NCBI RefSeq assembly: GCF_000733295.1
Contig: NZ_JPMI01000300.1
Location: forward strand, 1 to 64,000
Reading direction: 5' to 3'
DNA length: 64,000 nucleotides
Origin: Archangium violaceum Cb vi76
Lineage (GTDB): Bacteria > Myxococcota > Myxococcia > Myxococcales > Myxococcaceae
A program made the translations under genes and the position numbers. This document shows, piece after piece, positions 56,139 to 63,023 of the stretch (positions within the stretch are counted from its first letter, which is position 1; each line of letters starts with the position of its first letter). The notes beneath the pieces are model-generated. The model did no database searches and was not told the DNA's origin. It saw only the letters and a list, made by a program, of their open reading frames with translations.

Positions 56139-56564
56139 ATGGCCACGTTCCCGTCGAAGGAGTGGTGTGAGGAGGCTGTACGGCTGGTGAACGCGGATCC
56201 GGAGAGCTCGTTCGCCGCCCAGGGGTGGCAGGGAGAGATCGGGATCATCGTCGACGCGGAGCCGGGCAAGCTGGCTCGGACCTTCGTGGCGCACCTGGTG
56301 CCGCGCGGCGGCCGCATCGAGAAGCTGCGCGTGCTGGATGATCCAGACGACCTGGACGAGCTGGATCCGGCCTACCTGGCGCGGGCGCCCTACACGGTGT
56401 GGAAGCAGCTGCTGCAGGGGCAGTTGGATCCCGTGGAGGCGGTGCTGCGGCGGCGCATCGCGGTGAAGGGGGACCTGCAGCAACTCATCGAGCGCCTGCG
56501 GTTCAAGGGCATCGCGGATCGCGTCTTCTCCGCGCTCAAGACGGAGTACGTGGACGGGCCGTGA
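56139..56564 (+). CDS. SCP2-like lipid-binding protein
   Basis: The 141-residue protein (EWCEEAVRLVNADPES...GEIGIIVDAEPG...LARAPYTVWKQLLQGQLDPVEAVLRRRIAVKGDLQQLIERL) follows the alpha/beta layout of sterol-carrier-protein-2 folds, including the YTVWKQLLQGQLDP pattern near the ligand tunnel and the KGDLQQL strand. Such proteins bind fatty acids or acyl chains. No signal peptide. It is 8 bases after the Hsp70 gene and probably in one operon. Confidence 0.8.
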   Translation: MATFPSKEWCEEAVRLVNADPESSFAAQGWQGEIGIIVDAEPGKLARTFVAHLVPRGGRIEKLRVLDDPDDLDELDPAYLARAPYTVWKQLLQGQLDPVEAVLRRRIAVKGDLQQLIERLRFKGIADRVFSALKTEYVDGP

Positions 56565-56588
56565 GTGCCCGTGGGGGGCAAGGCAGTC

Positions 56589-56867
56589 ATGAGCATTCGC
56601 CGCAACCTGAAGAAGCAGGCGCTGGGCGTGTCGCAGATGGCCATGGAGAAGCTGCTGGCCGACGAGAAGCGGGCCATGGCGGTCGCCCAGGCGCTCGGCT
56701 CCGTGCAGCGGGGCAAGCAGGCGCTGGACCGGGGCCAGGAGGAGCTGATGCGGGCGCTGAGCTTCGCGACCCGGAGCGACTTCAAGGCCGTGGGCAAGAA
56801 GCTCTCCGGCCTCAAGCGCCGGCTGCGCGAGCTGGACGAGCGGCTGGAAGAAATCGCGCGAGAATAG
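56589..56867 (+). CDS. Small helical phasin-like protein
   Basis: The ATG at 56589 follows AAGGCAGTC; an in-frame GTG at 56565 directly abutting the previous stop is an alternative. The 92-residue product is almost entirely helical and charged (RNLKKQALGVSQMAMEKLLADEKRAMAVAQALGSVQRGKQALD). It resembles short phasin-like or coiled-coil proteins, but no firm family is visible. It closes the forward run that starts with the helicase and precedes the tRNA genes. Confidence 0.65.
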   Translation: MSIRRNLKKQALGVSQMAMEKLLADEKRAMAVAQALGSVQRGKQALDRGQEELMRALSFATRSDFKAVGKKLSGLKRRLRELDERLEEIARE

Positions 56868-56919
56868 CCGTTGACAGGGAACACGGCGGGTGGCATCTAC
56901 CCACCCGTCGCTTCGTCGG

Positions 56920-56991
56920 GGGCGCATAGCTCAGCGGTAGAGCACTGCCTTCACACGGCAGGGGTCCCAGGTTCGAATCCTGGTGCGCCCA
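56920..56991 (+). tRNA. tRNA-Val (CAC), copy 1
   Basis: The 72-base cloverleaf has a perfect 7-bp acceptor stem (GGGCGCA/TGCGCCC), D arm GCTCAGCGGTAGAGC, anticodon arm CTGCC-TTCACAC-GGCAG with anticodon CAC, and T arm with TTCGAAT. The CCA end is not encoded. Confidence 0.97.
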
Positions 56992-57021
56992 CACCGACGA
57001 CTCCCGACTTCACCGCGATCG

Positions 57022-57093
57022 GGGCGCATAGCTCAGCGGTAGAGCACTGCCTTCACACGGCAGGGGTCCCAGGTTCGAATCCTGGTGCGCCCA
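57022..57093 (+). tRNA. tRNA-Val (CAC), copy 2
   Basis: This is an exact 72-base duplicate of the tRNA at 56920-56991, separated by 30 bases. Both presumably share one promoter and the terminator that follows. Confidence 0.97.
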
Positions 57094-57095
57094 CA

Positions 57096-57141
57096 AACAC
57101 AGAGGCCGTGAGTCCCGAGGGGCTCACGGCCTTTGTGTTTT
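57096..57141. terminator. Strong bidirectional terminator after tRNA-Val
   Basis: AACACAGAGGCCGTGAG (57096-57112) pairs with CTCACGGCC-TT-TGTGTT (57123-57139) around a 10-base loop, followed by a T run on + and CTCTGTG...TTTG on -. It ends the tRNA transcript and can stop the converging terC-family transcript. Confidence 0.88.
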
Positions 57142-57159
57142 CCGGGCCGGCCCCGGAGT

Positions 57160-58146
57160 TCACTCCGCCGCGGGAGCCGGCTGCTCCCGCGAGGCCAGGG
57201 CCTTGTGCGCCTCGGCCCGTTCCTGCGCCCGCGCCTTCAGCAGCGAGGCCACGATGGAGCCTCCCAGCAGCAGCGTGATGACCACCAGCGAGACCGCGGG
57301 CGGCACCTTCATCACGTCGATCAGCGCCATCTTCGCGCCCACGAATACCAGCACCGCGGACAGGCCCACCTTCAGGTAGGAGAACTTCTCCACCGCCCCC
57401 GCCAGCACGAAGAAGAGCGAGCGCAGGCCCAGGATGGCGAAGATGTTCGAGGTGAAGACCAGGAACGGATCCGTCGTCACCGCGAAGATCGCCGGGATGG
57501 AGTCCAGCGCGAAGAGCACGTCCGTCAGCTCCACCAGCACCAGCGCCATGAACAGCGGCGTGGCCAGCTTCTTGCCATTCTCCACCGTGAAGAAGTGATC
57601 CTTGTCGAAGCGCGGCGTGGAGGGGATGACGCGCCTCGCCAGCTTCATGACGGCGCCGTCCTCCGGGTGCTCCTCCTTGTTGCGCTGCACGAAGAGCTTC
57701 ACGCCCGTGAGGATGAGGAACGCGCCGAAGACGTAGATGAGCCAGTGGAAGCGCTGCAGCATCGCCACGCCGGCGAAGATCATCACCGCGCGCAACACCA
57801 GCGCGCTCAGGATTCCCCAGAACAACACCCGGTGCTGGTACAGCGACGGAATCTTCAGCGCCGAGAAGATGACGACGAAGACGAAGATGTTGTCGATCGA
57901 CAGCGACTTCTCGATCAGATAGCCGGTGAGGAACTGCATCCCCGGCGTGGGCCCGAACTTCCACCAGATGCCCAGGTTGAACACCAGCGCCAGCGAGATC
58001 CACACCCCGCTCCACGTCAGCGCTTCCTTGAACTTCACCTCGTGCGTATGCCGGTGGAAGACCCCCAGGTCCAGCGCCAGCATCAACAGCACGAACACGA
58101 TGAACCCCGCCCATAGGGCGGGGCTGCCTATACTTGGTATGTCCAT
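57160..58146 (-). CDS. TerC/Alx-family membrane protein
   Basis: The 328-residue protein has about 9 membrane helices, with the family landmarks LALDLGVFHR (24-33), the charged SLSIDNIFVFVVIF (about 80-93) and VELTDVLFALDSIPAIFAV. Family members (Alx, TerC, MeeF/MeeY-type) export or regulate manganese or other metals, or confer tellurite resistance. There is no room for a yybP-ykoY riboswitch upstream: only 36 bases separate it from the htpX stop, so the two form one operon. Confidence 0.92.
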   Translation of the reverse strand: MDIPSIGSPALWAGFIVFVLLMLALDLGVFHRHTHEVKFKEALTWSGVWISLALVFNLGIWWKFGPTPGMQFLTGYLIEKSLSIDNIFVFVVIFSALKIPSLYQHRVLFWGILSALVLRAVMIFAGVAMLQRFHWLIYVFGAFLILTGVKLFVQRNKEEHPEDGAVMKLARRVIPSTPRFDKDHFFTVENGKKLATPLFMALVLVELTDVLFALDSIPAIFAVTTDPFLVFTSNIFAILGLRSLFFVLAGAVEKFSYLKVGLSAVLVFVGAKMALIDVMKVPPAVSLVVITLLLGGSIVASLLKARAQERAEAHKALASREQPAPAAE

Positions 58147-58182
58147 GGAGGATTGTCTTTCTTTGTGAAGGGGCTGTGGCCG

Positions 58183-59082
58183 TCAGCGGGCGAAGGGCAG
58201 GGCGCTCCCGCTCCAGCCCCGGGCGGCGGGCATCCGCCTGGACTGATCGAGCAGCCGACGCACGCGCTCCTCCGTCCGGGGATGCGTCGAGAACAGCGAC
58301 AGGATGTTCTGCATCCCCGCGAAGGGGCTCACGATGAACAGGCTCGCCGTGGCCGGACGCCCCTCCACCGGCAGCGCCATCGCCCCGGCCTCGAGCTTGC
58401 GCAGCGCGCTCGCCAGCGCCTCGGGGTCACCGGAGATCTCCCCGCCCGTCTGGTCCGCCAGGTACTCGCGCGAGCGCGAGATGCCCATCTGGATGACCGT
58501 GGCCGCGAGGGGCGCCACCAGCGCCAGTGCCAGCGTCTGCAGCGGAGAGAGGCCCTCCTCCCCATCCTCGTCCCGGCCGAGGAACATCGAGCCGAACAGG
58601 CCCACCGCGTGCGCCATGTACGTCACCGCCGAGGCCACCGCCGCCGCGATGGTGGACACCAGGATGTCCCGATTCTTGATGTGCGCCAGCTCGTGCGCCA
58701 GCACGCCGCGCAGCTCCCGCTCGTCGAGCACCTCCAGGATGCCCGCCGTCACCGCCACCACGCCGTGCTCCGGGTCACGGCCCGTCGCGAAGGCGTTCGG
58801 CTGCGCCTCGTTCATCAGGAAGACGCGCGGCTTGGGGATGCCCGCCCGCGCCGACAGCTCCTCCACCATCCGGTGCAGACCCGGTGCTTCCCGGGGGCTC
58901 ACCTCCTGCGCCCCGTGCATGCTCAGCACCAGCTTGTCCGAGTAGAAATAGGCCCCCAGGTTCATCGCCAGTGACAGCACCAGCGCGCCAATGAGGAATC
59001 CCTTTCCCAACGCGGCGCCGATGCCGATGAGCACCACCGACAACACCCCGAGCAGCAGGAGGGTCTTGAGCTGATTCTTCAT
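58183..59082 (-). CDS. htpX: Membrane zinc protease HtpX
   Basis: The 299-residue M48 protease has two N-terminal membrane helices (LLLLGVLSVVLIGIGAAL, LIGALVLSLAMNLGAYF), the zinc motif LAHELAHIKNRD (about 126-137), NAFATG, and RSREYLADQTGG with the third ligand Glu. HtpX degrades misfolded membrane proteins alongside FtsH. The start follows AGGAGGC. The terC-family gene lies downstream in the same transcript. Confidence 0.95.
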   Translation of the reverse strand: MKNQLKTLLLLGVLSVVLIGIGAALGKGFLIGALVLSLAMNLGAYFYSDKLVLSMHGAQEVSPREAPGLHRMVEELSARAGIPKPRVFLMNEAQPNAFATGRDPEHGVVAVTAGILEVLDERELRGVLAHELAHIKNRDILVSTIAAAVASAVTYMAHAVGLFGSMFLGRDEDGEEGLSPLQTLALALVAPLAATVIQMGISRSREYLADQTGGEISGDPEALASALRKLEAGAMALPVEGRPATASLFIVSPFAGMQNILSLFSTHPRTEERVRRLLDQSRRMPAARGWSGSALPFAR

Positions 59083-59441
59083 GCCTCCTGAATTAAAGGC
59101 CCGTCAATCATTCGGCAAATAGGTAATCAGGACGAAATCCTTCGGGAAAAACGAAGGATGGCGGGCGCCCGTTTTCAGGTTCCCAGGGCAGACAGGCGGA
59201 TATGGCACCGGCATTTCGGGCCGGGATGATGCGGGGACGCCTTCTGTTCAGAGCCCAAACACCGGCTGGACCTGAATGTCCACCGGGCTCGTGAGTACCT
59301 GGCCGGTCCCAGGAGGCGGTGAGCGGGCGTGGAGTCATCCGCGCCGCCCTGTCTCCGTGATGGGGAGTGCCCGACGGGGCGGCATGTCGCCGTCCGTCAG
59401 GGGCTCCCCGCCTCACGGCCCCTCTGTATGGAGAATCATCG
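59083..59441. other. Divergent intergenic region, 359 bases
   Basis: It separates htpX and the Pro-rich lipoprotein gene. The part nearest htpX is A/T-rich, as expected for its promoter. A perfect 8-bp hairpin with an A-rich loop sits at 59137-59159. No convincing gene or known riboswitch was recognised. Confidence 0.6.
59137..59159. other. Perfect hairpin upstream of htpX
   Basis: ATCCTTCG (59137-59144) and CGAAGGAT (59152-59159) pair exactly around GGAAAAA. It lies 55 bases upstream of the htpX start, too far upstream of the other gene to be its terminator. It may be an operator or a 5'-leader element. Confidence 0.4.
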
Positions 59442-60500
59442 TTGATTCGCTATCGACTTCTTTCCGCCCTTTGCGCGTCCTTCTTCGTGGCTTCCGCCGT
59501 GGGTTGTGGTCCGGCGGATCAGGCGCCGGACTCGCGGACGCCCCCCAGCTTGAATGGTGATGGCATGGGTGGAGACCTGCCGGAGGACCCGGGGATCGCG
59601 ACGCCTGCCCCCACTCCAACCCCCAGCACTCCAACGCCTGGGCCCGCTCCCACGCCCGAGCCGGTTCCCACGCCAGCTCCCGCCCCCGAGCCGGCACCTG
59701 CTCCCGAGGCCTCTCCAGCGCCCGCGTCGGACACCGACGTCTTCGGCGTGAAGATGCTCTACCCGACGAAGGCGGGCGGCGAGACGTGGTTCCTCAAGGA
59801 CAACGCGCTGTCGGACTCGCGCTTCGATCCGCAGGACTCCATCACCCGCAACGCGGATGGCTCCTGGAAGATGAAGAGCAGCCAGGTGCGCATGCACGCG
59901 CTCACGTCCACCGGCTACGACTCGAAGAAGATTCCCACGTATGACCGGGACGTGCTGGCGAGCCGCGGCTACATGCAGGCCGCCAACGACTGGAAGAACG
60001 TGGAGATGACGGGCTTCGTCAAGGTGAACGCCGCCAGCAATTGGAGCGACAACTTCGCCTGGTACGCGCGCGGCGGCCGCCACACCGACTCGCTGGCTTG
60101 CGAGGGCTCCTCCTACAAGGGCGGTCTGCACTACGACGGCCGCGTCCGTTGGGAGAAGGAGTCCTGGCACGTGAGCTATGACAGCGTGCCCTACAAGCCG
60201 GGCACCAGCTCGCTCAAGGGCCGCTGGGTGGGCTTCAAGTCCATCATGAAGAACGTCACCTCCAACGGGAAGCTCGCGGTGAAGCTGGAGCTGTGGCTCA
60301 ACGAGAACGCGGACAAGGTGACGTGGAAGAAGGTCTACGACGTCACGGACTCCGGCCAGATCGGTGGAGATGCAACGAATTGCGGTGGCGCCGTGGATGC
60401 CATGCCCATCACCTGGGGTGGCCCGCTGGCCACCTTCCGTTGGGACAGCGCCTCGGACGTGGACTTCAAGTGGCTGAGCGTGCGCGAAATCACCGAATAG
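59442..60500 (+). CDS. Secreted Pro-rich lipoprotein with lyase-like C-domain
   Basis: A TTG start at 59442, eight bases after GGAG, gives 352 residues with a lipoprotein signal (LLSALCASFFVASAVGC). A TPxPTP/PAPEP linker (about 55-100) leads to a C-terminal beta-rich domain (about 110-352) with VKMLYPTKAGGETWFL, YKGGLHYDGRVRWEKES and WLNENADKVTWKK. The domain reads like a secreted polysaccharide-lyase or carbohydrate-binding jelly roll, but the family was not identified. An intrinsic terminator follows. Confidence 0.75.
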   Translation: MIRYRLLSALCASFFVASAVGCGPADQAPDSRTPPSLNGDGMGGDLPEDPGIATPAPTPTPSTPTPGPAPTPEPVPTPAPAPEPAPAPEASPAPASDTDVFGVKMLYPTKAGGETWFLKDNALSDSRFDPQDSITRNADGSWKMKSSQVRMHALTSTGYDSKKIPTYDRDVLASRGYMQAANDWKNVEMTGFVKVNAASNWSDNFAWYARGGRHTDSLACEGSSYKGGLHYDGRVRWEKESWHVSYDSVPYKPGTSSLKGRWVGFKSIMKNVTSNGKLAVKLELWLNENADKVTWKKVYDVTDSGQIGGDATNCGGAVDAMPITWGGPLATFRWDSASDVDFKWLSVREITE

Positions 60501-60536
60501 GTCGGGTGGGTGGAGCCCACCTCGCATGATGGGTCT

Positions 60537-60569
60537 GGCGCGGGGATTTCCGTCGTCCCCGCGCCTTTT
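60537..60569 (+). terminator. Intrinsic terminator
   Basis: A 10-bp perfect GC stem (60537-60546 with 60556-60565) with a 9-base loop is followed directly by TTTT, 37 bases after the lipoprotein stop. Confidence 0.88.
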
Positions 60570-60713
60570 CCATGCACGGCGCGAGACTTCTGCCCGGTGT
60601 TGAACCGGTGGCTCGTACCCGGGGGCAAGTGGCCGTAGTGGGCCCCCCATACCAGCCTTCCCCCTCCACCAGCGCCTCGTCCGTGGCGCTGGACCTCGCG
60701 GGGGGATTCGTCC

Positions 60714-62321
60714 ATGCAGATCACGTTCCTCGGGCATGCTGGCTTCCTGATCGAAACCCAACACGCCCTGGTGGTCGCCGACCCATGGTTGTCTCCTCAT
60801 GGCGCCTTCGACGCGGCATGGATGCAATTTCCGCGCAACCATGACCTCGCACCCATGGTCCGCGAGAAGCTCGAGCACTCGCCCAAGGAGCGCTTCCTCT
60901 ACATCAGCCACGAGCACAAGGATCATTACGATCCCGACTTCCTGCGCACCCTGACGAAGCGGGACTTCACCGTCGTCATCGGCCGCTTCCGCCGCACGGC
61001 GCTCCGGGACGACTTCGTGGCCTATGGTGCCAAACGCATCATCACCTGTGAGGACTCGCAGGAGGTGCCCTTCAAGGGCGGCTACCTGAAGCTCTATCTG
61101 ACGGACTCGGGCACCAACCGGGACTCGGCGCTGCTGGTGCAGGCGGATGGGCAGTGTTTCCTCAACCTCAACGACTGCAAGATTCACGATCGGCTGCCGG
61201 CGGTGGTCGCGGAGGAGGGGCCCATCGATGTCTTCACGGCCCAGTTCTCGGGCGCCATCTGGCACCCCACCTGCTACGACTACTCGCGCGAGGACTACGC
61301 CGAGCACTCGCGGCAGAAGCGGGGCAGCAAGTTCGAGGCGGTGGCTCGCGCCATGGAGACGGTCCGGCCCCGGGTGTACCTGACCTCGGCGGGCCCGGCC
61401 TGCTTCCTGGATCCGTCGCTCTTCCACATCAACCTCGAGCCGGTGAACATCTTTCCCCGCGCCTCGGAGCTCTTCACGTTCCTCCAGCACCGGCTGGCCG
61501 GGAAGACGCCGCGCCTGCTCGAGCCCATGCCCGGGGACGTGCTCGACGCGGGCCTCGGGGAGATGGTCTCGCTCGCACCCGAGCGCGTCACCGAGGAGAA
61601 CGTCTCGCAGTACCTGCGCTCCTACGCCGCGCTCCAGACGCGTGTCTTCCGTGAGCGGCGGCGCAACATGATGCTCGAGGAGGTGGACCGCATCCACCTG
61701 CGGCTGCGCGAGGAGATGCAGCAGAAGCTGGATGCCTTCTCGCTGGCGGACCGGGTGATGACGCCCCTGTATATGGGCCTGGTCGAGCTGCCCGGGCAGC
61801 TCATCCGCGTGGACTTCCGCTCGGGCCGGGTGGAGGTCGTCAGCGAGGTGAGGGACGTGAGCCGGTACACGTTCACCTCGAGCGCGGCGGACATCGTGCG
61901 CGTGCTGGATCGCAAGCTGAACTGGGAGGACTTCCTGCTGTCGTTCCGCTTCCGGGCCTCGCGCTCGCCCGATGTGTATGACGCCAGCCTGCACAACTTC
62001 CTCGCCGCCGAGATCGAGGATCTGCGCGCCATGTGCGACACCACGCTGGCCACCGAGTCGCGCAAGGAGCGCACCGTGGTGACGGCCGGAGGGATGCGTT
62101 ACGCCGTCAACCGGTATTGTCCGCACCAGGGGGCGGATTTGCGCGAGGGGTGGGTGGAGGAGGGGCGTTACCTCGTGTGCCCCCGCCACCGCTGGCGCTT
62201 CGATCTGCAGGACGGTGGAAGCTGCGGCACCAACGGGTGCTCCGTGAAGGCCGAGTGCCTCGGGGTGGAGAAGGACGAGGGCTCGCGGGAGTCCTCGGTG
62301 GAGCCCAGGCCGGCTCCGTGA
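60714..62321 (+). CDS. MBL-fold hydrolase fused to a C-terminal Rieske domain
   Basis: The 535-residue protein starts with ITFLGHAGFLIET and ADPWLSP, then SHEHKDHYD (HxHxDH-type zinc site near 62-70), TAQFSGAIWHPTCYD and TSAGPACFLDPS. A helical middle follows. Residues about 455-505 contain CPHQGADL...CPRHRWRFD, the C-x-H/C-x-x-H ligands of a Rieske [2Fe-2S] cluster. CMP-N-acetylneuraminate hydroxylase combines the same two domains, Rieske first; here the order is reversed. A sugar-nucleotide or amino-sugar oxygenase role is possible but unproven. No signal peptide. No reductase gene is nearby. Confidence 0.85.
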   Translation: MQITFLGHAGFLIETQHALVVADPWLSPHGAFDAAWMQFPRNHDLAPMVREKLEHSPKERFLYISHEHKDHYDPDFLRTLTKRDFTVVIGRFRRTALRDDFVAYGAKRIITCEDSQEVPFKGGYLKLYLTDSGTNRDSALLVQADGQCFLNLNDCKIHDRLPAVVAEEGPIDVFTAQFSGAIWHPTCYDYSREDYAEHSRQKRGSKFEAVARAMETVRPRVYLTSAGPACFLDPSLFHINLEPVNIFPRASELFTFLQHRLAGKTPRLLEPMPGDVLDAGLGEMVSLAPERVTEENVSQYLRSYAALQTRVFRERRRNMMLEEVDRIHLRLREEMQQKLDAFSLADRVMTPLYMGLVELPGQLIRVDFRSGRVEVVSEVRDVSRYTFTSSAADIVRVLDRKLNWEDFLLSFRFRASRSPDVYDASLHNFLAAEIEDLRAMCDTTLATESRKERTVVTAGGMRYAVNRYCPHQGADLREGWVEEGRYLVCPRHRWRFDLQDGGSCGTNGCSVKAECLGVEKDEGSRESSVEPRPAP

Positions 62322-62327
62322 GGAGGG

Positions 62328-63023
62328 TCACGGGGTGGAGAGCAGTTCCACGTCGAACCGGCCGTTGTCCGTGCGCAGGCCCACCGGTCCATCGAAGGTG
62401 AGCGCCTCGGCTGGCAGCTCTCCTTCCCAGACCGTGCTCCCGTCCACCTGTACCTTCAGCGCCGCGCCCTGGAGCTCCGCTCGCAGGGTGTGGCTGCTCC
62501 CCGGCTCGAGCCCGGGCACCGCTTCCTTGCTCCGCGGTTTCACCGTCCGGTAGCCCCCGTTACCGCAGTCGTCCGAGCGGGACATCCCCGGGTTGTGTTT
62601 CATCGACACCACCAGGCCCGCCTTCGGCTCCAGGCGCCACATCACGTAGACCACGTTGCAGCCGTCCCTCGCCCTCAGCTTCAGCCCCACCTGCCGCCGC
62701 AGCTCCCCTGACTGCAACGGCTTCTGCTCCTGCGTGGCTCCCAGGTAGGTGAAGCGCAGCTCGGCGACCCGCGCTTCCTCTCCTCCCGTGGCCCTCGGTC
62801 CCCGTGTCTTCGGCCCTTCTCCCGTGGACACCACCGCCCGCACCTTCGGGTCCTCGATGCGCAGGCGTCCCCCCGTGACGGGCTCCAGCTTCCCCTGCGT
62901 CGCCTTCATCCGCTTCGCGGTGAGCGGGCCGTCCTCCCGAGTCTTCTTCATCGGCCCTCCTGGAGACGCCGGTGGTGCGAGCAACCCCAGCAGCGAGGCG
63001 AGCAGGAGCGGCCGGCCCATCAT
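62328..63023 (-). CDS. Secreted protein with concanavalin-like C-domain
   Basis: ATG 63023 overlaps the stop of the TolC-like gene (ATGA), a strong sign of coupling. The 231-residue product has a Sec signal (MMGRPLLLASLLGLLAPPASP), a charged region (KKTREDGPLTAKRMKA), and a C-terminal beta domain (VVYVMWRLEPKAGLVVSMKHN, LQGAALKVQVDGSTVWEGEL, GPVGLRTDNGRFDVELLS) that resembles 3-keto-disaccharide hydrolase/LamG-like jelly rolls. Function unknown; probably works with the efflux-type neighbour. Confidence 0.75.
   Translation of the reverse strand: MMGRPLLLASLLGLLAPPASPGGPMKKTREDGPLTAKRMKATQGKLEPVTGGRLRIEDPKVRAVVSTGEGPKTRGPRATGGEEARVAELRFTYLGATQEQKPLQSGELRRQVGLKLRARDGCNVVYVMWRLEPKAGLVVSMKHNPGMSRSDDCGNGGYRTVKPRSKEAVPGLEPGSSHTLRAELQGAALKVQVDGSTVWEGELPAEALTFDGPVGLRTDNGRFDVELLSTP

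Noticed and set aside
56871-57278. A short frame across the two tRNA-Val genes
   Set aside because: It translates the tRNAs and terminator; the cloverleaf structures explain the DNA.
58147-58182. A manganese riboswitch before the terC-family gene
   Set aside because: Only 36 bases lie between htpX and the gene and no yybP-ykoY fold fits.
59108-59416. A 102-residue frame in the htpX divergent region
   Set aside because: Pro/Arg-rich, no start signal and no family; composition matches non-coding GC-rich DNA.
59436-62189. A 917-residue antisense frame spanning two genes and a terminator
   Set aside because: No signal, domain or ribosome binding site; the forward genes carry clear motifs.
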